Positions 22,031 through 34,707 of a stretch of 64,000 bases of DNA are shown here, one piece after another. Each line of letters begins with the position of its first letter. The first letter of the stretch is position 1. The notes under the pieces were generated by a model. The model did not search any database. It was not told the DNA's origin and saw only the letters and a list, made by a program, of their open reading frames with translations. Made by a program: the position numbers and the translations under genes. This DNA is from Cunninghamia lanceolata (lineage: Eukaryota > Streptophyta > Pinopsida > Cupressales > Cupressaceae): the NCBI GenBank assembly GCA_027924645.1, contig BSBN01000860.1:682001-746000 (forward strand), in the 5' to 3' direction.

Positions 22031-24318
22031 AATTCATTACCCAAATTCCAAATTCACTCAATTTAAGGTAAAAATGACAAATATATAGCTCCAAAACATT
22101 ATATATAGTTACAAAAAAATTATGAATTCATTCATACAAAGTACCCCATAAGATCATAAACCTATTTACTATGGAATCCATCTTCCTAATTGTATAGATA
22201 CACTAAGACTTCCAATCACAACATAGATCCACTAATTCCATTTGATTCATATTTACACACATTAAGTTTTATAATCTTTATTACACATATTTAGTTTCAA
22301 ACTCCTTATTTGTTTCCATTATCATTCCTGACTCATATTTCAAGAATATTCAAATTCAAAACCCTCTAATCTTTTGATCCCTCCTAGTTTCTTCTATATT
22401 TCTTATTTCTCAAAAAATCCCTACATATTTTTCTAGATTCCAATCTAGATGGAAAAAAAAAGTTTCAATCAAGATTTCAAGTTCGTCTAATCATTTTTCT
22501 ATGATCATATAATATCAATTTGAATTTCTAATTGCTATGGACTTTATAAATAACTAGTTTGTTCAATGGTTTCTTATTGAGTAGGAAAGATCAAACTCAA
22601 ATGAGTGCATATAACCTCTTTCACAAATAAGAATATACATTTATTATTAAATCCAAATGAGATATTTTGTATAATATTTTCATGATGAGATCCTACCTAA
22701 AGATTCTTAGGAAATTTGAAAATAACTACATGACAAAAATTCACTATCCAAACACAATCTGTTATTTCCTTGAAACTGCCAACTTGTATAATTTCCTTTC
22801 TAGAATGAAAATGAAATCCAATCACTTTAATCTTCAAAATTGTATAATTTCCTTTCTAGAATGAAAATGCAATTTAGCATCTTACTAAAGTTCTCTTTAT
22901 TTTTAATCCAAGTATAATTTCACTTTTGCTTCACAAATTTAATCAAGTAGAAATAAATCTTAGTTAATAATATTTAAGTATTGATTTTTAAGTGATAATA
23001 AATTAAATACTCTTTTTTTATTCATGAACTTTACTTAGAAAACATCTATTAATAAAATAATAGCTTTTCTAATTTATTTATTATTTAATTCATACATAAC
23101 TCAAGCAAGGAAATCATCTAACCTTTAATTCTCCAAAATAAAATATTATTATTGTTTATTTCCAATTTCCAAATTATGAACTTTCATACTCAATAAATTA
23201 GTTTAAACAAGTTTAAATTGCTTTATTAATCTAAATTTAATTTATAACTAAAATTATAAATTAGTTACCATTTTAGTCTTTAAATTGCTTTGTGAGGGAT
23301 GTAGACTAGATAGAACTATTTTAGTCTTTAATAGCTTAATGTTACTGATATATATATTGTTATACTTAGATATTTCTTTTATCTAAATATCCAAATTCAA
23401 TGTAATTGTGTCTATACAAGTGAATGAAATTTTATTGAGTTTCAATATCATTCCTTAGTTTACTTATATGATTGATATGATCTTTTTTTTTTCATAACTT
23501 GAACAATAGTGACAAGTAAACATTAGGTTCTATTATGCATAATCCCCCTCAATGATTGGATTGTGATTCCTAGATTAGTATTAGCTAAATTAACTAGTCA
23601 TGCAAATTTCCTTTCATCAACTAGCAATGCACTATATATGTGATGTCGTTTTTGTATGTTTTTCCTAAATTTGATTATGAACATTAAATTAACTCAACTT
23701 TTTATATAGATTTAAAGTGAGTAAGAATATATGTTCAAAACCATAATATAAAATATATATAATGTGAAACCATGTAATGTAAAATGTATATATTGTAAAA
23801 CATAATAAGACATGAACCATATAATGTGAAAGGTCATAACATGTGAAACCATAACAAGTCAGAGGGTAGGGTGTCTAATATGACTACATATGTATAGATC
23901 TATCTCCCGAGCCATGTGTGGATCCATGTCTTGATCTCTCTCTAGATCCTGATCCATGTGTGGATCCATGTCTCAATCTCTCTCTAGATCATGATCCCTA
24001 TCCTAATGCACCTCCTTGCACAAGAAAGTACATAATTTAATTTAATGTACATGTGTATATATATGTAAATTCATCTTAAAGTTAAATTGTACTTTCAACA
24101 TGTCTAAATTTATCAAGTAATTTATATATTATAAATGTACCTCAAATGTATCGTGCACAGGATCCTCTGCATGCTCCAAATCTCTGAAGCATGACAAATT
24201 ATCCCCTTGTTGCTAGAAATTTTCAAATACAAAATTTCAATGAATAGTGAGAACTACTTTTAAGTCAAGTTTATCTAATATATACACATGTGAATTTGTA
24301 GAACGTAAAACATAGAAA
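22031..24318. other. AT-rich region without genes
   Basis: No coding. A 30-bp segment beginning TTGTATAATTTCCTTTCTAG is repeated at 22784 and 22840. At 23750-23860 'ATAATGTGAAACCAT'-like words recur four times. Confidence 0.5.
23912..23995 (-). repeat. 42-bp tandem repeat, two copies
   Basis: CCATGTGTGGATCCATGTCT begins at 23912 and 23954. On the minus strand the unit is 14 codons and reads without stops as a charged repeat (DMDPHM ... DLERD), so it could be a coding repeat lying downstream of the pseudogene at 24319-25544. That link is speculative. Confidence 0.6.
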
Positions 24319-25544
24319 TTATTCAAGTACTTGCACATCTTGGAACACTCTACCAATCCCACTAATGTCAGAAGAATGAATGCTAACATTAGGGACACCT
24401 ATATCTGAAGGTAAAGGACCAGTGCCAAAGATAAGTGTCCTATATGTGCCATGTACATGAGGTGTAGCCTGATGTTGTGTGGGGGATGTAGGCTGGTTTG
24501 GAATATTTTGGTTCTCTGAAGCCATCTCACCTTGACCTGACTATCTATCATTATGTTGTCTAATATGAGTTGGTGCAGCATCTAAAGGAATCCCATACTC
24601 GTCACTGATATACTGGTATGCTGATAGTAAATCAACAAAGGCAACTAGACACGCATCACATATAATGGTGTCACTCATATGGGCCACGTCTGATGGGGAT
24701 GGTATATCCGTACGAATGTAGGGGTCATACTTCGCGGATGTAGCCTCAGTGGGAGGAAGGATAATCTGTGACATAATAAGTATCTCCCTACATGATCAGA
24801 TGCCATCTGATCAACCTGAGTAGCAATCATGGTCATTCTATTAAAAATCCTAGATCTAGTCGGTGCAACTGCTACTACTAGTTCCAAACATTTTGGAAGA
24901 ACCAAAAGGTTTAGACCAACTAATGCCTTCTTGTTTTTGGGTGGTACCAAATTTGAATGGCTAAATTCAAGTTTATCAGCAAACCTCCCCTTACCTTGTC
25001 CAACATGTGCGGGCATAAATATGTAATCCACAGATAAACCTAAATGGAACAACATATAACTGTTTGCAAAAATATACTGGCAACTCGTCATTATGAGGCC
25101 ATCTATGATTGGCTGCCAAAAATTTGGGATACATAAATGGACCAATAAGCGGATCTATACACCTGGTAATAGTATATCCTCTAACTTTATCTTTCCCACT
25201 ATAAAAGGGAACATACTATGCACATTATGTAATGAAACTTTATCAGAAATAGATTTGATATTCTCTGTGCTAGTAACAATCCTAGAAAAGGACGTATAAA
25301 ACTCCTCAGTGCTAATATCATCATATGGATTGTATGATTTTATCATCTCAATCATATCTTTAATCTCAGACTAAATATTGACTAATCTAACTCTATTAGC
25401 CAAATTTGGGGAGTTCTATATTGTTTGGTCCAAACATTTCAAAGCATTATCTAATCTACAAATGCTATCATTATAAAAATTATTCCTAGTCTTAGCTTCA
25501 CGCTGAGCCTATGTGGAATGATGAGATCCCTCATCATCAGCCAT
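24319..25544 (-). pseudogene. Unrecognised gene, broken mainly by TAG stops
   Basis: Starting at the ATG at 25544 (MADDEGSHHST), one frame can be followed to about 24690, through 'NPYDDISTEEFYTSFSRIV' and 'GKGRFADKLEFSHSN'. A shift then leads into 'AYQYISDEYGIPLDAAPTH' and 'ENQNIPNQPTSPTQHQ' and a stop at 24319. The total is about 400 residues. Stops inside the two frames (five checked) are all TAG, compatible with former CAG glutamine codons. The N-terminal part looks helical and the C-terminal part is Pro/Thr/Gln-rich. I recognise no domain. Low complexity and decay suggest a transposon protein, but a host gene cannot be excluded. Confidence 0.45.
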
Positions 25545-27469
25545 ATCTTGATATAAGAGATCTGCATTTAATGAAAACAAAAAAATAAAATATGCACAAG
25601 CATTTATTATGGCATAAAATAATAATTTTATAATAATTTTACTTCTAGATTTAGTGGCTCAAAAACATAATGAAAACAAGAGATGCCAAATGCTACCAAC
25701 ATATATTTGATTTAAATAATTATAATTTTAAGACCGTATTAACTAAAAACAAATCAGAATTATTTTTAATCATTTATAGAAACTGATACATACAATTTAA
25801 ATATACATTATTTGCAAAGCATCCATAATATGACTAGTATCTAGAATAGACTATATTGTCCTCTATTACATAGAATTTATAAGGAAAACCAAAAATATTA
25901 GATACATGATTGAAAAAATTAAATCCAAAGCTTATAAATTAAATTAGATCCAAAAGCTAAATTATATCTAAAATTATGTGGGAAGATGTGTCTTCAAATG
26001 TCCTTCGACTAATTTTTAGAGACTGCATACCTCATACAAGGGGTATTCTATTGCTATGAAGAGATTACATCGAATTGTAGAAAAAAATAGAAAGGGAAAA
26101 ACTAGGGATAGTCGAGAGCTATATAGTTTACAAGAAGGTGCCTAAAAGGTACATAAAATGGACAGTCCTTCAAGCCGTATAACCATATGTATGTGTATGT
26201 GTTTGCACGATTGCAAGCATATCAAACTCCATCATAGGGATGCTTCACAAAGTCATACTTCATAACATCAATGGTAATGTCTCAATGTTGCCATGGAGAT
26301 ATTATATAATGTTTATATTAAGAAATATGTTTATTACCAAAAGTGATTGTTATTTCAATCCAAATATATATTGGAAAAATTGTGTTCTATGCCTTAATAC
26401 CGAATAAGTTTATAAAAAACTAGAGTAAAACATATTAAGTAGATGTTGGGGAGAATATTTACATAATTACTTGACACTTACAAACTCTAATATAGGCTAG
26501 TTCCTTCCATTCTAATGTTAACAACTAAAAATTGATTCAAGATTTACTTGATTGCAACAAAATCCAAGACATGAGAAATTTAATGTTTATAACAAGTCAA
26601 AATATTGATGATTAACTCATATGAATAGAAAGAAAATAGTCATAGCATCTTTATTAATTAATTTGAAAGAAATATGCAGTTACATTAGTCCCAAAGACTA
26701 GAATATTTGAAAATCAAATTACATTTAAGGAAAACTACTAAGCATAAAATTTAAGACTCTTTACAATGAGCCTTGAACTATCATTTATCTAAAGTATCTA
26801 GGTGTTTAGCCTTTATTGCTTTAGGACTAACAAAATGGCATGCAAAACTTTGAGCTTCAATGAAGTACCATAGTGCACCAGTTTACTTTCATTGCATGTG
26901 TTGCATGGGCCTTTATGGCTTCATTTTGCTTTCACAAATAGCTGCATGTATTTTGGTCTTCCACTATTCCCGCAAGCAATCTTTTTTTCATATATTTATT
27001 GCTCTTCTCCTTTCAAACATTGAAGGCATGTGTGTCATTGGACGAGATGCCATAGCATCAAAATCTATGGTCTACAAACCTTTCACTTTTCATAACTCCT
27101 ATCAAACATTAAATGAGCACATTGTCACAGGTCCTTGATGTACTCTATTTTCTTTAAGTATTAAGGCTTATTCTACTTGTGAGTCCCATTACCACAACTC
27201 TGACCAATGACATGAATATATTACTAATACCTTCAAAATAAAATATGACTAAGAACTTAGCTTTGTGGGTATAGAAAATATGACTGAGAGTGGAAAATTG
27301 TTAGGCACACAATTTTTCTTGTTTCATTGGCTATTGTTTTTCTAAACTCTTGTATTCTTTAAAGTCTATGAATTGTTTAACTTCACGACTTGTATGAAAT
27401 AGTAACATTGGAATAGAATATGTGCTTCTAGCAAACTATACTAGAATGAATATTTTTGTAGTAACCGCA
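25545..27469. other. No gene seen, AT-rich
   Basis: An open stretch at 26860-27138 (plus) has a Cys/Phe-rich composition typical of chance translation of T-rich DNA and is not counted as a gene. Confidence 0.45.
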
Positions 27470-27730
27470 ACTACCATGGTAGATATATATCTGTGAATTG
27501 AAGAAGAAAAAACAACTTAGCACATGAGCTACTTGACAAGGTACCTCAAAGAGGTGTCATCTCACTGAATGCAATGATAAAAGGATATGTGTGAAATAGA
27601 TTTATTGAAAAAGTTTTGGGAAATTTATAACAAATACAAATGGCTATAGTAATGCTACGTTCCTCAACTTTTGAACGAATTCTCACAGCTTGTAACAAAA
27701 TGAGACCTTGTAAGAAAATGAGACCTTTTT
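27470..27730 (+). pseudogene. PPR protein fragment
   Basis: The frame from about 27520 gives 'AHELLDKVPQRGVISLNAMI' then 'KGYV', a stop, 'NRFIEKVLG' and 'SSTFERILTACNKM'. This matches the pentatricopeptide pattern of plant PLS-type PPR proteins (A-R-x-L-F-D-x-M-P-x-R-D-V-x-S-W-N-A-M-I-x-G-Y). The preceding 'MVDIYL' resembles the usual 'LVDMYAKCG' segment. PPR proteins bind organellar RNA. Only about two repeats remain and two stops interrupt them, so this is a relic; it resembles neither neighbour. Confidence 0.75.
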
Positions 27731-27842
27731 AAACTTTCAAAAGAATACAAGAGTTTAGAAAAGCATTGTTTTGAAAGCTATTGTTTTTTAAATTTTAGAT
27801 ATAAAGTAGATTTTATCATTGCCTCAATAGGTTTAGCATTAA

Positions 27843-28086
27843 GAAGTAGATTGAAGCCATATATAAGGGTAGTATACCTATATCTGAAGGTAACTTTTTG
27901 TCAGAAGAATGATTATCTGATACCACATATATCTGAAGTAGATTGAAGCCATATATAAGGGTAGTATACCTATATCTCAAGGTAAATTTTTTTTAGAAGA
28001 ATCAATATCTGATACTACCTATATCTGAAGTAGATTGAAGCCATATATAAGGGTAGTATACCTATATCTGAAGGTAAATTTTTGTG
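27843..28086. repeat. 92-bp tandem repeat, 2.6 copies
   Basis: GAAGTAGATTGAAGCCATAT begins at 27843, 27935 and 28027, exactly 92 bp apart both times. The copies are nearly identical over 'AAGGGTAGTATACCTATATC'. The high identity against a decayed background indicates a recent expansion. Confidence 0.9.
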
Positions 28087-28461
28087 GTTAAATTTTAGGG
28101 GCTATTCATATTATCAAGAAAAAACAATGTCATCACAAAAATTGTGCAAATTTCCAAACCTAAAAGGTATAGATTCAATCTAGAGGGCTTTGAGTGCACT
28201 CCATAGAGCTATGACTGCATGTACACCATTTCATACAATATTTATGTATGATATGCTGGCCTCAAACAACATTATTAGATATAACTTAATGCACTAGTTA
28301 TAGCTATGTATCATCATTTCCATCATGTTTTCTTAATATTGAACCAATGTTGTCTAATGCTCAGGATTTGAGTTCTCAAAAAATTAAGTATAGCCAAAGC
28401 CATACAAACATAATGAAATTTACAATCAAGATATCAGTTGTATGCATGTGTTTCAGTCATC

Positions 28462-29021
28462 ACAAAAATTTAGGTATACTACCTTTGTAGTTATTTATAA
28501 GGGTAAGGTTTGGAAAAAGATATTCCAAGGAGCAAAGCTACCAGGCTTTTATATTGATTCCCAAAAAATTTTAGATTCTTAACTCTAACAACTCTATCTT
28601 TATAACTGTGTTCAGAAATTCCTTTCCTCTAGCAGTCACAATTTACAATTTAGTAACATAATACTTTTTCACCAAAATATTGGTGGACAAGTTTCTATTT
28701 TGTGATTTTCAATGTCTTATTTAATGATTTTGCTGGGGTTGTGGGTGACGAAGAATTTAGTATTGGGACAAAAAAGAGTTGTACAGTTATAGAGGAATTT
28801 TGTGATAAAAATCTTTTGGTGGACTCTTTTGACCTATGGGTGGTGAGATTGTGATCATCTCCATCCCACTAGACATTAATAATTATCATTTATAAATGGG
28901 CATCCTAAGCTTTTCAGTGCTGAATAAAAATTGATTCTTGGAAAGGAATTATCCTATTATATTGTATGGTTACAAAAATTTAGGTATACTATCTTTGTAG
29001 TTATATATAAGGGTAAGGTTT
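28462..29021. repeat. Pair of about 50-bp direct repeats, 510 bp apart
   Basis: ACAAAAATTTAGGTATACTA at 28462 and 28972 is followed in both by CTTTGTAGTTAT, then ATATAAGGGTAAGGTTT, with about three differences in all. The inner 460 bp shows no coding. The core AAGGGTA word also occurs in the 92-bp array nearby. Confidence 0.7.
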
Positions 29022-29178
29022 CATGTCAAGCCTTCCTAACTTTGCTAACTTAGCCACTGAATTAAAAGGTAAGAGTAAAGCACAATGTGTGCTAACAAGC
29101 ATACCAATAGAACAACAATAGGGGCATCAACATTTTTTCATAATAGTAAGAAAAACTATTAAAATACACACAATACAC

Positions 29179-29270
29179 ATAAATGCTAGGGTTTCAACAA
29201 ATAAAAGATTTAGAAATGCTAGGGTTTCAACAATAATTGATTTAGAAATGCTAGGGTTAAAAAAAACTAT
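29179..29270. repeat. Short tandem repeat around AATGCTAGGGTTTCAACAA
   Basis: Three copies spaced about 32-35 bp. The contained TAGGGTTT word is a permutation of the plant telomere unit, but single copies of it are common. Confidence 0.65.
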
Positions 29271-29649
29271 TATACAAATAAACAAAAATCAATAATCGAG
29301 CTTAACAAGAGATATCATACTTGGGTTGACTAGGTTGAATGCATTTGTAGGATGGAGGGTGTTGATCGAGTACTGCCCAGACATAAGGTTTTCAGCTGAA
29401 AACACAAAAAAACAATGCCTGCATAGTCTTTTATTTTCTTTTATTTTGAAGGGAATCAACCGAAACCCAATTGGCTGATTGGGACTCAACCGAGCCTATA
29501 CGTGCCATGTTGGCCCCAATAGGTGCCAAATGGATTCGACCAAATACTACTTGGCCAACTCCCACTCAGTTGATTCCTGCTTGACTGAAATTACTCACTT
29601 AGCATAAAGTGTGACACATGTTTGTACTCTTACCGCTATAACATTATCT

Positions 29650-31454
29650 AAATCTCCACCATCTCAACCTCCACACAATCAATATAGTAATGTGCCATTT
29701 TAGACACATTCAATGTGGGTGGAAAAGGTGAGAAGGAAAATGTGTCTTCTTCTTCCTAGGAAAGTAAGTTAATTCCCAAATTCATAGCTCCCTCGAATAA
29801 CCATGATGGTTGGCTTGGTTGAGATGGAAGAGTACGTCCATCTTCTTATTGCTCATGTCAAGTTTATTCCATCCCAACATAGACTTCACCCTCCAAAGAA
29901 GTACTTTTAGGTGCATCATTGCATTCCTCTACCATCGATTCAAGTGTTTTAGGATGCAATTTTCTCATTGCAAGGACTGATAGAAAGTTGTTTTCCACTT
30001 CTACTTTTGAGACATCAACTCCTAAAAGACTTAGAGAATGTTCTGCACTATAGAAGCGTCATCATGTACACTAAACTAAAATGTCTCACTAGGATGCATG
30101 TCCTCCATAAGTGCATTTGGATTAAGTGGCCATATACTTGTCCTCTTGAATCTTCTTGTGATGTTAGAAATAGTTAATGCTTTTTAAATGAATTACTGCT
30201 AAGTACTACCAATTCTACCCTCTTAATTTTAATATTTAGGAACTTGGCTAGCCATATTGCTCCTTTAAATTTAAAATATGATTTGAATGTAGAAAAACAC
30301 TCACATCAAGTGGATATAGTTTGTGTGAAGTGTGAGCAAGTAGTGTTAGCAACTCAATTTCTAATGGTCTTGCCTCTTGGAATGTCATAACAACAACATG
30401 ACTTCCATGGCCATAAAAAATTAGCACTTAGTGTCTATTGGTTGGTGAGACACTACTTGGAACTAATCTTTCAAAGTGATGGAACTAGTTCATATATAAT
30501 TTTTTTGTCATCCATGCATGGGGCTAGGCATCCATGCATGCACCTGGTTCGCAACTGGTAATATAATTTTTGAGTCAATTTTTATCCTTGGAAAGATAAA
30601 AACCTAACATGCTTTATCTGGTAGAATTCAAACAACATGATATGATAATTTATTCTCTACTCTTTGGTATGATGTACAATACACTTTGTTTACCTCTTTT
30701 TTCAAACACTGACACATGGCTCAATTTCTCCCCACTTGAATATTAGTTTCATCATAATTCCATATTCTAAGGACAATATGGATTGACATCATAAGATTTT
30801 GATAGTGTCATGTAGTATGCAAAGACAAATGCATGCCTCATATTTAGTGCTCTATCTCTATCAAGGTCTTCTTCTATCTTCAATATGAGTTCAAGATGAC
30901 ACCTTTTAAAACTAGTCCACCTAATTTACTAGGTAGGCTATTCTTAAATGGGTTAGGTTGTGACTGGTAGATTTGTGTAACTTCTACCTTGAGTTTAATA
31001 ATCTTCAGCTTGTGGCACACTATAGCATTCTCTTTACACCATTCCATAATTAATGCCTCTTCCTTTGCATTCAAAATTATAGGAGGACCTTTCTTTGAAG
31101 TGGAAGTTATAGGTCACCTAACTAGTTGCTCAGTGCACTAGTAGGGATTCCCCATTTCTTTGTTGCAATCCTTGTTGAGATCTCATTACCCTTGACATAT
31201 TTAAGAGATAAATCCATGTCCTCTTTGGTCCACTCCCATTTCACTAAAATTGTCTTCATTCTAACACCTACATTGACTTTAATTTTTGCCTCAATTGGTT
31301 GCATAGTGTCCTTGTTAACATCTTGATTTTCTTTGTTTGGTGGGAATTGTACACCTCTTTGTGTGGAGGGAATGTTGTTCTTAGTCTTTTTATGCCATTT
31401 TGGGTTTGCATATGGGCTATGTTCTTCATCTACAAAGATATAGAAGTGACACAA
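29650..31454 (-). pseudogene. pogo/Tigger-like DNA transposase, decayed
   Basis: From about 31300 on the minus strand the product shows 'WTKEDMDLSLKYVKGNEIST' then 'KKWGIPTSALSNWLGD'-like residues, a helix-turn-helix of the CENP-B/psq kind. 'NAKEEALIMEWCKENA' (about 31040-31070) is the start of the second DNA-binding domain. Farther on, 'YDETNIQ' (about 30755) fits the first catalytic Asp of a DDE superfamily endonuclease, and a much-mutated 'HTNYIHLM' region (about 30290-30330) sits where HTSHxLQPLD is expected. 'FKRTSIWPLNPNALMEDM' (about 30090-30140) is the conserved C-terminal box of plant members. Over ten stops interrupt it. The protein would have cut and pasted its own DNA element. Terminal inverted repeats were not found. 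The frame upstream of 31454 and the exact 3' limit are uncertain. Confidence 0.7.
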
Positions 31455-32911
31455 TCATCACCATCATTAACTATTAGAAAAAAAATTGGCTCATATTGAG
31501 CATCATTCCAAAAATCATTGACTGTTGGAACAAACACCCTTCAACATCAATTTTGAATTTTATAATCTTTAGAATCTTTTCAGTATAAAGTTAATGAAAC
31601 AAAGAGCCTTAAGCATTCAACCAAAAATTCTAAGAACCATTAAGCATTCAATTAAACATTCTAGCAACCATTACTATGGATTTCAAGATAATCACCCGTG
31701 TTGATTAAGAGAGAGGGTTGGAGAGTGGTGCAAGCTAACTTTTGGGGTCCATGTGAGCTTCTACTTGATAGAGAGACAATTTTTTTTACTTAGCCACAAG
31801 TGCAATAAGGTGGATAGTCTAAAATTTCTATTGCAAGTGAATAGTGAAGATTGATATTTTGTTTAAATGGTTTTAATATAACCAACAATGAAAACTAATT
31901 TATAACATCTTTCACAAACAATTAAACTTTTGTTATACCATTTTGATTACCACTAATGTACTATTTTAAACTTGAGTTTGATAATTCACAGTGATGGTTG
32001 AACACAAGATTAGTTTGTAAATTGAGTTTGATAGTTTGAGTTTGATAGCTTGATGTTTACAACATATAACATATAAGAATTTAAAGTGTAAAGTAAAATC
32101 ATTGTATAATGTAAAGTTAAAAGTATAGTCTAAACTTATAGTAATGGTGTAGATAGTAGCATGCAAGAAGTATAGTTTGAACTCTGTAGGAAATTTTGTA
32201 TGGGTTGTAAAAAAAATGATTAGAAAAAGGGATGTATTTGTAGCGTTGTGTAACATGAATTATTGTTGATCTATGCACTTTCATTTGATTGGTTGAAATT
32301 TAATTGATAAGATTGATTCATGTGATATTGGGGAATGACTGGATGGATTTGATGGATGTTAAAAAATTTAAATTTGGTAATATGTTTGCTTGGTTGATTG
32401 CTTCTTTGGTCTTAAGTTGTAAATTTCTATCCTCTTGTTTTGACAACTTGATTTGGTGAGCCTTACAACTTTGGTTGTGGTGCTTGTAGGCATTAATGGT
32501 GGAAATGACTAGTAGTTGGGAAAATATCACTGAAGAAATTAAGTTGATGAGGAGATATGAGACGTTGAAGTTTGTTTGATGGGATGTATGTGTGTATAAA
32601 TTATTTTGTAAAGTAAAATAATTTTGATATGTATGTGTGTATAAATTCACTTCCTAAAAACTTACACTTACTTCAGTGGGATGTCAAACATTTTGACAAC
32701 CATTTATCAAAAAAAAAAAAAAGAAACATACTGACTCAACCGAGATTCCCTCTAGTGCAATGATTTTTAGAAATTTTTTTTTTTTTTTTTTTTTTTGTGA
32801 ATGGAATCGACCTTAACTTTTGGGGTTGATGACCTATTTGTCATGAAAATTAAAAACTAGTAGTATCAAAGTCTAACTGTGTTAAGAATCTATGTAAAAA
32901 TTGACACAATT
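31455..32911. other. No gene seen
   Basis: AT-rich DNA with scattered short duplications (for example TTAAGCATTCAA twice near 31609-31660) and a poly-A run (32709-32722) and poly-T run (about 32776-32797). Confidence 0.5.
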
Positions 32912-34336
32912 ATGAACTTTTACCAAACCAATTAAACTAGTGTTGATACCCAATATAATTAAAAATACAACACAAATAATATGTGTAGTGACCAATTCTA
33001 AAAACCATTTATCATTTTAATTTGTTTCATTGAACATTTCCTCTTACACAATAATCTGTTTTTTTCTTGAAAATACATGTACATTCAAAGAAAATATAAA
33101 GAATATATCAAAATAAGACTCATTTTAATTAAAATTCAACAAATAAATCAATAATACAAACAACAGAGCATATTTATAATAATCAAACTAAATCACAACA
33201 TATAACAAATTACCAATTAATCCAATAATATCTAAATACCAAGATTTTGAATAGTATTACATCATTAAACAATATCTAAATCTTATTTAAAAACCATCAA
33301 AATCTAATTTTTAATGCTCAATATTGTTATAATTGATTATTAAATAGAGAAATGGACAATGAAATTATAAACCTACACTATTAATTGGGCACCATAATAT
33401 CATTCTTTGTATACGGCTCTTGCAGGGTTACACTAAAACTTATAGTGAAAATTGATTACTCCCTAGAAAAATATACCTATTTTTTAAGTATTATTTTCTC
33501 CTGCATGAAATGGGCCCTGAGAACTTGTTGTAGCTGGCTCTAAATTCGATAAGATTTGTCAGCTGTTCAAATAGCCCGGGAGGAATCTCCCCGTTCAGTC
33601 GGTTTCTGTCGATGTATACTTGAGAGATTTGCAGTCTCTAAAGGACACAGGCAGACTACCACTGAATTTGTTAGAAGAGAGAAGCAAGGTATAGAGCGCT
33701 CCTCCACGACACAGATTCTTTGGCAGAGGGCCTTCCAATTCGTTTCCTGTAACATCAACGAGAATGAGATTCGAATATGTACCCAAATTCTGGGGCAACC
33801 GTCCATTGAAATTGGGGTTGTTGCCTCAGCTGCGCAGGTATCTCTCCACTAACCTATTGTCCCTCAGATCCAAAATGGATAAGCTCCTCGGTCAATGTTG
33901 GCCGGAATTCGTCCAGACAAATTGTTGGCATAGAGATACATTCTCTCAAATTCGAGAGAGCCATTAAACTGGTAGGAATATCACCCGAGAGATTGTTCAG
34001 CGACAAATCCAAAGACTCCAGCTGCGTTAAATTGCCCAAAAAAGTCGGGATCCCGCCCACAAGGCTACAGTTATATAGCCATAACTGCTGCAGCTGCTTT
34101 AAATTGTCAAGCTCTCTGGGTACCATACCACGACGCAGAGGATTATGGCCAATCGTGAATTGGCTGAGAAACTTCAAATTCCCGACAAAATTAGGGAATG
34201 TCCCACTCAAACTATTTTCGTGGAAGAAGATTGCTTCCAGCTTTGGCAGCATTCCGAAGGCTGGAGGAATTGAGCCACTGAAACTATTCTCTCCCAAATT
34301 CAAGACTCTCAACTCGCTCAATTCGGAGATACGAGT
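32912..34336. repeat. Segmental duplication, copy 1 (LRR fragment plus 3' flank)
   Basis: From 32912 to about 34336 the sequence matches 44613-46207 continued at 55695-55726. It covers about 580 bp downstream of the LRR fragment and most of the LRR coding. Differences are moderate (about one in ten positions by eye). Confidence 0.85.
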
Positions 34337-34707
34337 GGGCAGCGTTCCAGCGAACTGGTTGCCCGACAAGTCGAGCCAACACGCTTGCAAGTATTGTGTT
34401 GGAGAATCAACACCGTCAGATTAGGAAGGCCGTATATAACAGAAGTCAAGTTGCCAGAAATCGAGGCATCCGTGAGATTAACGGTGGTAACAGTATTGAA
34501 CTTATCACAAGAGATTCATGGATTTTAGTGAGACTCATTCCAGTCGCTCAAAGCATTACCTGCGTCCCTCCAGTCTCCATTTTTAATCTTGAGAAGAATG
34601 TGGGCCTCTTGGGAGAGGGAAGTGCAGGGGAGAAGCCGAAGCAGCAAAAGAAAGCGAGAGCGGAACGGAACATGATTGGTAAGAAAAAACAAACTCTCTC
34701 TTTGCAC
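33491..34707 (-). pseudogene. LRR receptor fragment, copy 1 (kinase part missing)
   Basis: A hydrophobic leader (FLLLLRLLPCTSLS) precedes 'QEAHILLKIKNGDWRDAGNA', the N-terminal cap of plant LRR receptor kinases, at about 34560-34640. Regular 24-residue leucine-rich repeats follow: 'LPTRISELSELRVLNLGENS', 'GSIPPAFGMLPKLEAIFFHE', 'GGIPTFLGNLTQLESLDLSL', 'GDIPTSLMALSNLRE' (33950-34360), and the last one ends at 'FSGPISCRRK' with a stop at 33491. The general layout fits HAESA/HSL-type receptors, which sense peptide ligands at the plasma membrane. The transmembrane and kinase parts are absent, and the frame shifts at least three times (near 34385, 33950 and 33850) with stops near 34530. It is a truncated pseudogene, upstream of nothing obvious. 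Confidence 0.8.

Noticed and set aside
26860..27138. 92-codon plus-strand open frame with Cys/Phe-rich product
   Set aside because: Composition is that of chance translation of T-rich DNA; no family, no neighbours, no splice or promoter context.
29179..29270. Interstitial telomere repeat
   Set aside because: TAGGGTTT occurs once per 32-35 bp unit rather than as a run of 7-bp telomere units.
31966..32650. Minus-strand open frames of about 100 codons rich in Thr, His, Phe and Asn
   Set aside because: They fall in simple AT-rich DNA with repeated TTTGATAG words and have no recognisable motif.
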